From NCBI GenBank assembly GCA_052093725.1, contig JBQDHL010000001.1, positions 4,415-68,414 of the forward strand: 64,000 nt of DNA, given 5' to 3'. The notes under the pieces are model-generated. The model was not told where the DNA came from, ran no database searches, and saw nothing but the letters and a program-made list of their open reading frames with translations. The translations under genes and the position numbers were made by a program. The DNA is from Jeotgalicoccus sp052093725. Its GTDB lineage: Bacteria > Bacillota > Bacilli > Staphylococcales > Salinicoccaceae. Positions 25,801 to 34,062 of this stretch are shown here, in pieces. Each line of letters begins with the position of its first letter. The first letter of the stretch is position 1.

Positions 25801-26978
25801 TTAATCACCGATTCTTTTTCTAAGATCTTCATAAACATCATCAATGCTGTTTCCATTGCATCTTCATCGATGTCAAACATGTCGGTATGGTGGGCAGGTG
25901 TCGTTTTCTTGACTTCGTTACCTGTACCCGTATAGAAAAAAGCACCGGGCTTATCTAAAATATAATAAGAGAAATCTTCACCGATCATTAAAGGATCAGC
26001 TTCTTTAAAAGGCAGGTCGAGATCTTTAGCGGCTTCTTCGATAACTTGAGCTTCTTTTTCGTGATTGATTACAGCGGGGTAACCGAATGTATATTTCATA
26101 TCAGCAGTTGCACCGCGTTTTTTAGTAGTATATTCGACTTCGTTTTTAAATATTTCATATATTTTTTCTTTAACTTCCTGTTTGAATGTCCGTACGGTAC
26201 CGATGATTTTAACGGTATCGGGAATAACATTGAACGCATCTCCGCCCCTCACACTGCCGACAGTAACGACAGCATTGTCAATCGGTGAAATCTGACGTGA
26301 TACTGCAGTCTGCAGATTGGTAATCAGTTCTGCGGCAATGACAATCGGATCGACTGTTAAATCGGGATATGCTGCATGTCCTCCGGAACCCTGGAGCGTA
26401 ATGTAGAAACCGTCGGGGCTTGCTATCATTGCGCCTGCTGTTGTTTGTACTTCATGCGTATCGAACTGGCTCCAGTAATGCTGGCCGTATACTTTATCGA
26501 CACCCTCAAGAGCATTGTCATCAACCATAGCTTTAGCTCCGCCCGGCTGCTCTTCTTCGCCGTACTGGAAAATAAACGATACAGTACCGCTTAGATTGTC
26601 CTTATTAGCCACTACAGCGTCGACGAGGCCTAAAAGGGTACTTGTATGACCATCATGACCGCAAGCGTGCATAGCCCCCGGATTTTTCGATTTATAAGGG
26701 ACGTCTTTCTGGTCTTCAATCGGGAGTGCGTCAAAATCAGCACGAACAGCAATATGGGGGCTGCCTGAGCCAATAGAAGCAACGATACCGGCACCTTCGT
26801 TGTCATCGTTTTTACCGACGTTTTCACGAATGTTTAATTCAGGATGCTGCTTCAGCTTACCTAAAATAAACTGGTACGTTTCTTTTTCTGTAAATGATAC
26901 TTCCGGATGCATGTGCATATGTCTTCTGTTCGTAACCATCTCGGGAAGTTTTGATGATGCGATATCTTTAATACTCAT
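25791..26978 (-). CDS. M20 family amidohydrolase (first of a tandem set)
   Basis: A 395-aa M20D protein. Motifs: HACGHDGHTSTLLGL, then FIFQYGEEEQPGGAKAM where the two other copies have QHAEE (the usual His is Tyr-Gly here), and PAHHTDMFDIDEDAM near the C-terminus. The changes around the metal site suggest a different substrate from its neighbours. It has its own SD (GGAGG about 6 bases before ATG 26978) and is the first gene of the minus-strand operon, divergent from kbl. Confidence 0.86.
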   Translation of the reverse strand: MSIKDIASSKLPEMVTNRRHMHMHPEVSFTEKETYQFILGKLKQHPELNIRENVGKNDDNEGAGIVASIGSGSPHIAVRADFDALPIEDQKDVPYKSKNPGAMHACGHDGHTSTLLGLVDAVVANKDNLSGTVSFIFQYGEEEQPGGAKAMVDDNALEGVDKVYGQHYWSQFDTHEVQTTAGAMIASPDGFYITLQGSGGHAAYPDLTVDPIVIAAELITNLQTAVSRQISPIDNAVVTVGSVRGGDAFNVIPDTVKIIGTVRTFKQEVKEKIYEIFKNEVEYTTKKRGATADMKYTFGYPAVINHEKEAQVIEEAAKDLDLPFKEADPLMIGEDFSYYILDKPGAFFYTGTGNEVKKTTPAHHTDMFDIDEDAMETALMMFMKILEKESVIKWM

Positions 26979-27094
26979 GATTGAACCTCCATAACTATTT
27001 TCTATTCATATTATCAGAGCGCGCCAAAGTTTAAAATATAAACCGTTTAAAAATTAGAAAATTACAACAATATAAAAAAATTGTTATCATTCAA

Positions 27095-27108
27095 GGAAAG
27101 CGCTTATA
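27095..27108 (+). promoter_or_regulatory. candidate cre (CcpA) site before kbl
   Basis: GGAAAGCGCTTATA matches 11 of 14 positions of the cre form TGAAAGCGCTTTCA. It lies 34 bases before the kbl ATG in the divergent kbl/M20 region, a sensible place for carbon control of threonine breakdown. Motif match only. Confidence 0.4.
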
Positions 27109-27141
27109 TATGATAAAATACAATGTAAGGAGGGGACGTAT

Positions 27142-28332
27142 ATGTCACAAAAATTAGAACAGTATTTACAATCGAATTTAGAGTATTTGAAGGACACCGG
27201 CTTATACAATGAAATAGATGTAGTAGAAGGTGCAAACGGTCCTGAAATTACAGTAGCGGGCAAGAGCTTAATTAACCTATCTTCAAATAACTATTTAGGT
27301 CTTGCGACGGATGAAAAATTGAAAGCAGCAGCGATAGAAGCAATTAAATCACATGGTGTCGGCGCAGGTGCAGTACGTACAATCAACGGTACACTCGACC
27401 TTCACGTGGAACTGGAAAATACGCTTGCAGAATTCAAAGGAACTGAAGCAGCAGTTGCTTTCCAATCAGGTTTCAACTGTAATATGGCAGCAATTCAAGG
27501 TGTCATGAATAAAGAGGATGCAATTTTATCTGATGAATTAAACCACGCATCAATTATCGACGGGTGTCGTTTGTCACGTGCTAAAGTTATCCGTGTAAAC
27601 CACTCTGATATGGATGATCTTCGTGCTAAAGCAAAAGAAGCAGTGGAATCAGGTCTCTATAAAAAAGTAATGTACATTACAGACGGTGTATTCTCAATGG
27701 ACGGCGATGTTGCGAAACTTCCTGAAATCGTTGAGATCGCAAAAGAATTCGACTTAATTACATATGTCGATGATGCGCACGGTTCAGGTGTAATGGGCAA
27801 AGGTGCAGGTACAGTTAAGCACTTCGGCCTTGAAAAAGAAATCGATCTTCAAATGGGTACTTTATCGAAAGCAATTGGTGTTGTCGGAGGCTATGTAGCC
27901 GGCTCACAGGACTTAATCGATTACCTTAAAGTTGCGGCACGTCCGTTCTTATTCTCGACGTCATTAACGCCGGGAGATACGAAAGCAATTACTGAAGCGG
28001 TTAAAACTTTAATGGCTTCAACTGAACTCCATGATAAATTATGGGAAAACGGTGACTATCTTAAAGCCGGACTGAAAGATTTAGGCTTTGAAATCGGCAA
28101 CTCGGAAACACCGATTACACCTTGTATAATCGGTGACGAGAAAAAAGCACAGGAATTTTCAAAACGTCTGAAAGAAGAAGGCGTTTATGCAAAATCAATC
28201 GTCTTCCCAACGGTACCTAAAGGTACGGGACGCGTAAGAAACATGCCAACTGCGGCACACACGAAAGAAATGCTCGACAAAGCACTTGAAATTTACGCTA
28301 AAGTCGGTCGTGAAATGGGAATTATTAACTAA
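27142..28332 (+). CDS. kbl: 2-amino-3-ketobutyrate CoA ligase (glycine C-acetyltransferase)
   Basis: PLP enzyme of the alpha-oxoamine synthase family, 396 aa. It splits 2-amino-3-ketobutyrate with CoA to glycine and acetyl-CoA. The PLP Lys is K243 in GTLSKAIGVVGGYV, with the Asp and His of YVDDAHGSGVMGKG. SD GGAGGGG before ATG 27142. The next gene encodes an SDR-type threonine dehydrogenase, which makes its substrate, so the pair forms a two-step threonine-to-glycine route. Confidence 0.94.
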   Translation: MSQKLEQYLQSNLEYLKDTGLYNEIDVVEGANGPEITVAGKSLINLSSNNYLGLATDEKLKAAAIEAIKSHGVGAGAVRTINGTLDLHVELENTLAEFKGTEAAVAFQSGFNCNMAAIQGVMNKEDAILSDELNHASIIDGCRLSRAKVIRVNHSDMDDLRAKAKEAVESGLYKKVMYITDGVFSMDGDVAKLPEIVEIAKEFDLITYVDDAHGSGVMGKGAGTVKHFGLEKEIDLQMGTLSKAIGVVGGYVAGSQDLIDYLKVAARPFLFSTSLTPGDTKAITEAVKTLMASTELHDKLWENGDYLKAGLKDLGFEIGNSETPITPCIIGDEKKAQEFSKRLKEEGVYAKSIVFPTVPKGTGRVRNMPTAAHTKEMLDKALEIYAKVGREMGIIN

Positions 28333-28363
28333 ACACAAACTTTTTGAATAAGGGGAAACAATC

Positions 28364-29320
28364 ATGGAACGAATTATAGTTACAGGGGCGCTCGGTCAAA
28401 TTGGAACAGAGTTAACCGTTAAATTAAGAGAAATTTACGGTGAGGACAATGTTCTGCCGACTGATATTAAAGAGCCTGTGAATTCACCACTAGAAGACAA
28501 GGCCTTCAAAATTTTAGATGTTACAGATTATGAAGCGATGGAACGAACAGCAAAAGAATTTAAAGCGGATACGATTATGCACCTGGCTGCACTTCTGAGT
28601 GCAACATGTGAAAAAGATCCAATGCTTGCATGGAATATTAATATGGGCGGGCTGGTTAATGCACTTGAAACAGCGCGCACTCTTAACATGCAGTTCTTTA
28701 CACCAAGTTCAATCGGTGCATTCGGTCCAACAACGCCGAAAGAAAATACACCGCAAACGACAGTACAGCGTCCGACGACGATGTACGGGGTAAACAAAGT
28801 ATCGGGCGAACTGCTGTGCGATTACTACTTCGAAAAATTCGGAGTAGACACTCGCGGAGTACGTTTCCCTGGTCTAATCTCACACGTAAGAGAGCCGGGA
28901 GGCGGCACGACGGACTACGCTGTAGAAGTTTATTTCGAAGCGGTTAAGAACGGCAAGTACACATCATTTATCAGCAAAGATACGTTTATGGACATGATGT
29001 ACATGGACGATGCGATTCAGGCGATTATTGATCTGATGGAAGCGGATGGCAGTAAACTTGAAAACCGCAATGCATTTAACGTAACGAATATGAGTCTCGA
29101 GCCGGAAATGGTGGCAGCATCAATCCGCCGTCATTACCCTGACTTCGAACTTACTTACGACGTTGACCCTGTCAGACAGGGCATTGCAGAAAGCTGGCCG
29201 AACAGCATCGATGCATCGGAAGCAAAACGCCAGTGGGGCTTTAATGCATCTTTTGATTTGGACAAGATGACTGATACAATGATAGAAGCGATACAGGAGA
29301 AGAACCAGGCGGGAATTTAA
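28364..29320 (+). CDS. tdh: L-threonine 3-dehydrogenase, SDR (epimerase-like) type
   Basis: Extended short-chain dehydrogenase of 318 aa. The NAD-binding motif is TGALGQIGTEL (residues 7-17), and the catalytic pair is Tyr141 and Lys145 in MYGVNKVSGE with Ser at TPSSIGAFG. Sequences such as RGVRFPGLISHVREPGGGTT and DMMYMDDAIQA are typical of the epimerase-like threonine dehydrogenases of Staphylococcus and Flavobacterium. Coupling to kbl supports the role; a general NAD-dependent epimerase is the less likely alternative. Confidence 0.87.
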   Translation: MERIIVTGALGQIGTELTVKLREIYGEDNVLPTDIKEPVNSPLEDKAFKILDVTDYEAMERTAKEFKADTIMHLAALLSATCEKDPMLAWNINMGGLVNALETARTLNMQFFTPSSIGAFGPTTPKENTPQTTVQRPTTMYGVNKVSGELLCDYYFEKFGVDTRGVRFPGLISHVREPGGGTTDYAVEVYFEAVKNGKYTSFISKDTFMDMMYMDDAIQAIIDLMEADGSKLENRNAFNVTNMSLEPEMVAASIRRHYPDFELTYDVDPVRQGIAESWPNSIDASEAKRQWGFNASFDLDKMTDTMIEAIQEKNQAGI

Positions 29321-29353
29321 ATAATGTCCCGTCCGGTTCGTGGAGGGTGACGA

Positions 29354-30055
29354 ATGGACCGTATACTTTTATACGATAAGGATGGGACACTGTTAGATTT
29401 TCATAAGCTGTGGACACCATATGCCAGAAAATGCATTGATGAGTTTGCCGAAGATTTTAATGCACATGACATAAAATCGAAAGTTGCCGAGGAGCTTGGC
29501 TATATCGACGGGGAAATTAAAGCGAACTCGACAGTGGCTTCAGGAACCGGCAGCGATATCCATAAAGTGTTTGAATCATTCAAAGAAGGCGGCGGAGAAT
29601 GGGCGAAGGATTTCTATGAATCCAATCTCCAGATGCTCGCTGACGATATGGTGTTAATCGACGGTGTCAAAACTGTGCTTCAGCATGGTTTAAATAACGG
29701 CTATAAAAACGTAATTGTAACGAGCGACAGCAGGGACTCAACACTTAGATTTGTTGAGAAATTCGAACTGCAGCCGTACATATTTGATGTTATTTGCGGC
29801 GACGACAACGGCTATCATAAACCGCAATTCGGGTTTATTAAAGACTTTATCGATAAACACCAATATGCAGTCGAAGACCTTGTAATGATTGGCGACAACG
29901 CTGCTGATACGCTGCTCGGCTACGATGAAGGTTTATATACAATCGGCGTGCTAAGCGGTACCGGACAGCGTGAACATTTGATTGGTGCTGACCGGATTGT
30001 CGACAGCATTATTGATTTATACGATGCAGACGGGAAGTTTCTTCTCGATGCATGA
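29354..30055 (+). CDS. HAD family hydrolase, phosphoglycolate phosphatase-like
   Basis: A 233-aa haloacid dehalogenase phosphatase. Motif I is LLYDKDGTLLDF with the nucleophile and acid/base Asp, motif II is the Thr/Ser of VIVTSDSRDS, and motifs III/IV are KPQFGF and MIGDNAADTLLG. A helical cap lies between motifs I and II (class I cap). The natural substrate is unknown. The last 8 bases overlap tadA. Confidence 0.85.
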   Translation: MDRILLYDKDGTLLDFHKLWTPYARKCIDEFAEDFNAHDIKSKVAEELGYIDGEIKANSTVASGTGSDIHKVFESFKEGGGEWAKDFYESNLQMLADDMVLIDGVKTVLQHGLNNGYKNVIVTSDSRDSTLRFVEKFELQPYIFDVICGDDNGYHKPQFGFIKDFIDKHQYAVEDLVMIGDNAADTLLGYDEGLYTIGVLSGTGQREHLIGADRIVDSIIDLYDADGKFLLDA

Positions 30056-30533
30056 AGTATTTATGAAAGCTGCGATTGAAGAAGCAAAAAAAGCAGAAGC
30101 ATTAGGCGAAGTGCCAATCGGCGCAGTCGTCGTGAAAGACGGAGAAATTATCAGCCGTGCGCATAACCTCAGGGAAACTACACAGAATCCCGTAACCCAT
30201 GCAGAACTGCTCGCCATACAGGCAGCAGCAGCAGCAGTCGGTTCATTTCGGCTGGAAGACTGCACATTATACGTCACGCTGGAGCCATGTGTCATGTGCT
30301 CCGGCGCGGTAATAATGTCACGGGTACCTTTAGTAGTTTACGGCGCGCCGGACCCTAAAGGCGGTACCGTGGATAGTCTGATGCATTTATTGGACGAACC
30401 GCGCTTTAACCACCGCGCTGACGTGGTGAGCGGAGTGCTCGAGGAAGAATGCAGTGCGATGCTTAAAGAATTTTTCAGGAACTTACGATTACGAGCTAAA
30501 CAGAAAAAGAACTCCCTTTCGGAGCCGCAGTGA
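30048..30533 (+). CDS. tadA: tRNA adenosine(34) deaminase TadA
   Basis: TadA converts A34 to inosine in tRNA-Arg(ACG). The zinc site is intact: HAE motif in PVTHAELLAIQ (H51, E53) and PCVMCSGAVIMSR (C81, C84). I read it from ATG 30048 (MHEVFMKAAIEEAKKAEALG), giving 161 aa, the family length; the frame is open further upstream inside the HAD gene but without family similarity. ATG overlaps the HAD stop by 8 bases. The terminator stem begins inside its last codons. Confidence 0.93.
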   Translation: MHEVFMKAAIEEAKKAEALGEVPIGAVVVKDGEIISRAHNLRETTQNPVTHAELLAIQAAAAAVGSFRLEDCTLYVTLEPCVMCSGAVIMSRVPLVVYGAPDPKGGTVDSLMHLLDEPRFNHRADVVSGVLEEECSAMLKEFFRNLRLRAKQKKNSLSEPQ

Positions 30534-30553
30534 GCGGACCCGGGGAGTTTTTT
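30509..30553 (+). terminator. terminator overlapping the end of tadA
   Basis: AACTCCC (30510-30516) and GGGGAGTT (30542-30549) form the outer stem, an inner GC-rich stem fills the loop, and a T run follows. It includes the last tadA codons. Confidence 0.85.
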
Positions 30554-30800
30554 GCGTTTGTGAAGTTTTGTGTGAGAAAATATGTCTCTGTCTAATCTTC
30601 TAATATATCAAGGAAGCAGAAGAAATTATATACAAAATGGGGAAATTCATCATCCATTTAAACCCAAAAATCAGCTATTTCTCCGGATATAGGCCGCAGT
30701 TTTGTAAAAAACGATTATACATGACTGTTTTAAAAGGAAAACGCCATTTTCCCGTATATATAGGGTAAGAGGTACTTTTTATCTTAGAGGAGGAATTTTG

Positions 30801-31784
30801 TTGTATTTAAACAAACGAAAGATGCCTATTGAGCTTTTATATTACAATGCACTGTCTTTTAGAAAAAATCTCAACAGTCAGGAAACGTACGAAAAGGAAA
30901 AACTGCAGAAAGGTTATGAAGGTGAGTGTCAATATGATCAGATTTTAGATGAAGTTGGACACGAGAATATCTATGTAATTAGAGATGTCTATCTTAGAAT
31001 AGGAAATACAGATACTCAATATGACACGTTAATTATCTCAGAAAATAGAGTAGTTATTAATGAAATTAAAAATTATACTGGAGATTATCGGTATGAGAGT
31101 AACAGGTGGTTTAGAAATAATAAACCAATGAATGATAATGCTTTTGCACAACTGGATAGAGCTAAAGGGAAATTAATGAATTTGATGGATGATGCGAATT
31201 TGCACGTAAAAGTCGAAGCAGCGTTAATTTTTACGAGCGATGACCTCAGGCTAATTTCTGAAGATCAACGCATTTGGAAAGAGGCAATAATGCGGAATTA
31301 TTTAAGGAACTATCTTCGTCAGTTTTACAATGAGCGTTTGGGCAACAAAGCTAAAAGTATAGCGAACACAATTAGAAACTCTGTCGTGGATAACAATTAT
31401 TTTGAAGAATCAGCAGATATTAATCAGCTGCGACGAGGATTGTACTGTGGGGAATGCGGCAGCTTTAATCTGATGAAAAGACGATTCCAGTTTTTTTGTA
31501 CCGAATGTGAAACTATAGAAAGCTATGACTCACATTTGCTTCGTGCCATGAATGACTTTAAATATTTGTTTTATAATCAACCGATGACAAAGCGAGCATT
31601 TTCTTATTTTATCAACGAAGAAATTAACAAAAGTACGATGTTTCGTGCCTTTCAGAAGTACTGTCACATAGATAAAAAAGGGAATTATACGACTTATACT
31701 TTGAAGTATCCGAGCTTGGAAGAAGCATTGGAGATAAATCGCAAAACGCAGCGTTATAAGGACAGATTGGTCAAGAATATGTAG
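30801..31784 (+). CDS. NERD domain-containing protein with C-terminal zinc-ribbon-like part
   Basis: A protein of about 327 aa with an N-terminal nuclease-related domain (NERD, a PD-(D/E)xK-like fold). EGECQYDQILDEV is followed by IGNTDTQYDTLIIS (Asp, about residue 75) and VVINEIKNYTGDY (Glu and Lys, about 88 and 90), the expected catalytic core. Near residues 215-240 are two Cys pairs (YCGECG and FFCTECE), a probable zinc ribbon. Two TTG codons (30798, 30801) follow SD AGAGGAGG; I chose 30801 for spacing. The DNA substrate and biological role are unknown. A 41-bp repeat array starts 10 bases after its stop. Confidence 0.8.
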   Translation: MYLNKRKMPIELLYYNALSFRKNLNSQETYEKEKLQKGYEGECQYDQILDEVGHENIYVIRDVYLRIGNTDTQYDTLIISENRVVINEIKNYTGDYRYESNRWFRNNKPMNDNAFAQLDRAKGKLMNLMDDANLHVKVEAALIFTSDDLRLISEDQRIWKEAIMRNYLRNYLRQFYNERLGNKAKSIANTIRNSVVDNNYFEESADINQLRRGLYCGECGSFNLMKRRFQFFCTECETIESYDSHLLRAMNDFKYLFYNQPMTKRAFSYFINEEINKSTMFRAFQKYCHIDKKGNYTTYTLKYPSLEEALEINRKTQRYKDRLVKNM

Positions 31785-31793
31785 GATGCATGG

Positions 31794-31998
31794 TCTGGGA
31801 GTTCTATGTAGTTCCTTCATAGGAACCCGTGGCGTCTGGGAATTCTATGAGTCTCCTTCATAGGAACCCGTGGAGTTTGAGAGTTCTATGAGTTTGATTC
31901 ATAGGAATCCGTGGAGTTTAGGAGTTCAATGAGTTTCCTTCATAGGAATCCGCAATGTTTAGAAGTTCTATGATTTCCATTCATAGAACTCCCAAAAA
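31794..31998. repeat. five-copy 41-bp tandem repeat with an inverted repeat in each unit
   Basis: Unit starts at 31794, 31835, 31876, 31917 and 31958, exactly 41 bases apart. The shared core is AGTTCTATGAG, then about 5-7 variable bases, then TTCATAGGAACCCGTGG. The inner segments TTCTATGA and TCATAGGAA pair as an imperfect hairpin, and in the last unit AGTTCTATGA and TCATAGAACT pair perfectly over 10 bases. It fills the space between two convergent genes (the NERD gene and folE2) and ends 12 bases before the folE2 terminator. There are no unique spacers, so it is not a CRISPR. Confidence 0.9.
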
Positions 31999-32009
31999 CC
32001 ACCCCCAAC

Positions 32010-32040
32010 AAAAAAAGATCGAAACCTAAAGGTTTCGATC
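32010..32040 (-). terminator. terminator of the folE2 operon
   Basis: GATCGAAACC and GGTTTCGATC form a perfect 10-bp stem (32017-32040) with loop TAAA. On the minus strand it is followed by a run of seven Ts (A run at 32010-32016). Confidence 0.93.
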
Positions 32041-32054
32041 CCAATTTCAATAAG

Positions 32055-32933
32055 TTATTTCTGATATTTCAAACGACTGAATGCGTCGTGCTGGTGGATG
32101 CTTTCTTCGTTGCGGCATTCGAGTTCGAAGCCTTTAACCCATTCGAGTTCGACTAAGTCGTATGCAACTAAGCGAATCAGGTCTTCAACGAAACGCGGGT
32201 TTTCGTATGCGCGTTCTGTAACCATTTTCTCGTCTGTGCGTTTTAAAATCGGATAGAGCTGACTTGATGCGTTGATTTCCAGTATTTCGTATAAGTCTTC
32301 TTTATACGTTGCAGGGAGTTCAACACTGTCATCGATATCGATTAAAACTTTAACGTTGCCGCGCTGGTTGTGTGCGCTGTATTCACTGATTTCTTTTGAG
32401 CATGGGCAGAGTGTAGTAACTTGTGCTGTCATACCGAATTGTTTGCGCGTAAATGATTCGCCGTCAAATGCTGCTGAGTAGATAACATCTGCGTTGGCTA
32501 CAGCGTTCAGACCTGTACCTGGTGATGGTTTGTTAAAGAACCATTTGCCGTCGACAGTTAATTCTGCTGAGTTTTGCTCCATGCGGTCACGCAGTTTCGA
32601 CAGTAGTTCTTTTAATGTATCGAAATCGAGCGGTACGCCGCCTTTATTTACAGTTTCGAGAGATTCGATTAAACGGCTCATGTTGATGCCCTTTTCATCT
32701 TTTTTGAGGCTGGTTGCCAGCTCGAAATTCCCGACTGACTGGAAATCACCGATTACTACTGGGTAAGTTAAATTATTAATGCCGACAGAGTCGACTTCAA
32801 AAAGGAAGTCTTTACGTGAGTTTTGTAAATCTGCCATATCTTCTTTATTTTTTGGTTTAATGCCTTCAATAGGATCTACTGAACCAAAATGTTTAAAACG
32901 ACCTTCTCGCGTCGTCAAGTCAAATTCTTCCAT
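32055..32933 (-). CDS. folE2: GTP cyclohydrolase FolE2 (GCYH-IB)
   Basis: First enzyme of folate synthesis (GTP to dihydroneopterin triphosphate), the COG1469 type found in Staphylococcaceae that does not strictly need zinc. It has 292 aa. The catalytic Cys lies in QVTTLCPCSKEISEYSAHNQ (C176/C178), with the metal and active-site residues in WVKGFELECRNEESIHQHDA. SD AAGGAG before ATG 32933. It is last in a minus-strand run after bshB2 and yojF. FolE2 is often linked to zinc limitation, but I see no Zur box. Confidence 0.93.
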   Translation of the reverse strand: MEEFDLTTREGRFKHFGSVDPIEGIKPKNKEDMADLQNSRKDFLFEVDSVGINNLTYPVVIGDFQSVGNFELATSLKKDEKGINMSRLIESLETVNKGGVPLDFDTLKELLSKLRDRMEQNSAELTVDGKWFFNKPSPGTGLNAVANADVIYSAAFDGESFTRKQFGMTAQVTTLCPCSKEISEYSAHNQRGNVKVLIDIDDSVELPATYKEDLYEILEINASSQLYPILKRTDEKMVTERAYENPRFVEDLIRLVAYDLVELEWVKGFELECRNEESIHQHDAFSRLKYQK

Positions 32934-32945
32934 TTATAATGCTCC

Positions 32946-33620
32946 TTAGTCAATTTCGTAACTGTAAAAGTTCTCGTATCTCATCCATCGGTTCCGTGCA
33001 TCGTCGCCTTGCTGTGTATCTGCCGCAAGGTCTTCGAGCAATTTACCGGTTTGTGAACGATGGGCTGCCATGACATCCAGTTTCCGTTCTGTAAAGCCGT
33101 CAATATCGATGACAATATCCGGTTCACCGAGATCATCGAAAGTACGATTATCAAACGCCACGAGCTGAAGTGCCGGACGTTTATCTTTAGGCATATCAGC
33201 CAGTGATTCTATAACAGCATCTGCAGTGGCCTCGTGATCGGGGTGCACTGAGTAGCCGGGGTAGAACGTAATAATACGCGTTGGCTGAAGTTCATCGATT
33301 AAATCGGTAATAACGCCTTTAAGTTTACCATGTTCTTCGAATTCGAGTGTTTTATCTCTGAACCCGAGCAGGCGGAGATCGTCAATACCCATAATGCGAG
33401 CAGACTCTTCGACTTCGGCTTTACGGATTGAGTGCAGCGACTCGCGTGTTGCAAACGGCGGGTAACCAAGGTTACGGCCCATATCGCCAAATGTAAGACA
33501 TGCATACGTGACAGGCACTTGTTTCTCTCTGTATTTCATTATTGTTCCACTGACACCGAATGCTTCATCGTCGGGGTGAGGGAAAACAACAAGAACGTGA
33601 TTTTCCTGTGAAAAATCCAT
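32946..33620 (-). CDS. bshB2: bacillithiol biosynthesis deacetylase BshB2
   Basis: LmbE-like zinc deacetylase of 224 aa that removes acetate from GlcNAc-malate in bacillithiol synthesis. The metal motif is FPHPDDEAFGVSGTI (H15, D17, D18), with the later YSVHPDHEATAD. The upstream yojF neighbour is the standard partner (yojF-yojG in Bacillus), which favours bshB2 over bshB1 or another LmbE deacetylase. Start ATG 33620 has a GGAGG upstream. Confidence 0.88.
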   Translation of the reverse strand: MDFSQENHVLVVFPHPDDEAFGVSGTIMKYREKQVPVTYACLTFGDMGRNLGYPPFATRESLHSIRKAEVEESARIMGIDDLRLLGFRDKTLEFEEHGKLKGVITDLIDELQPTRIITFYPGYSVHPDHEATADAVIESLADMPKDKRPALQLVAFDNRTFDDLGEPDIVIDIDGFTERKLDVMAAHRSQTGKLLEDLAADTQQGDDARNRWMRYENFYSYEID

Positions 33621-33631
33621 GTGATTTCCTC

Positions 33632-34000
33632 CTACTTAAAGAATGGTTGTGTTGAAATTTCAAGTGCTGAAGCGAGCTTGCCCTCAGCGTTAAAGCCGTG
33701 CATGATAAATTCCCCGTTTTCGCCTTCAATATAATGCGTTAAACCGAGAACATAAACCCAGCCGCCGTTATCGAGCTTTAATCCGACACGGTGCTCTTTT
33801 GAGCGGTTACCGCCGCGGATTGTAGCCTGAATAAATTCTACCTGAATATTGCGGAGGAATGTACCGGCATTAAAAACATTATCATCCAAATGACTGGCAT
33901 ACATGCCGTTTGTAATTTCAACGTGTAAGTAGACCGGTGTATTTTCGTATGATGTTAATACTTTTTGGACATCCTGCTTTACTATTTTCTTCATTTCCAT
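33632..34000 (-). CDS. yojF: YojF family protein (DUF1806)
   Basis: Conserved small protein found next to bshB2 in Firmicutes; its function is not established. I start it at ATG 34000 (MEMKKIVKQDVQKVL), 122 aa, which has GGGAG about 10 bases upstream; the open frame extends to 34054 but without an SD. HRVGLKLDNGGWVYVLGLTH is the conserved core. No catalytic motif is evident. The context suggests a bacillithiol-linked role. Confidence 0.8.
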   Translation of the reverse strand: MEMKKIVKQDVQKVLTSYENTPVYLHVEITNGMYASHLDDNVFNAGTFLRNIQVEFIQATIRGGNRSKEHRVGLKLDNGGWVYVLGLTHYIEGENGEFIMHGFNAEGKLASALEISTQPFFK

Positions 34001-34062
34001 GAATAGAAAACTCCCATAATCATAATATCGGTTACACATTAAAAGAGATAGCAAGCTATCTC

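Noticed and set aside
30534..30797. Gene or RNA in the tadA-NERD gap.
   Set aside because: Only AT-rich sequence after the tadA terminator; no ORF with an SD and no tRNA-like fold seen.
31794..31998. CRISPR array.
   Set aside because: Units are contiguous without unique spacers, only five copies, and no cas genes occur in the window.
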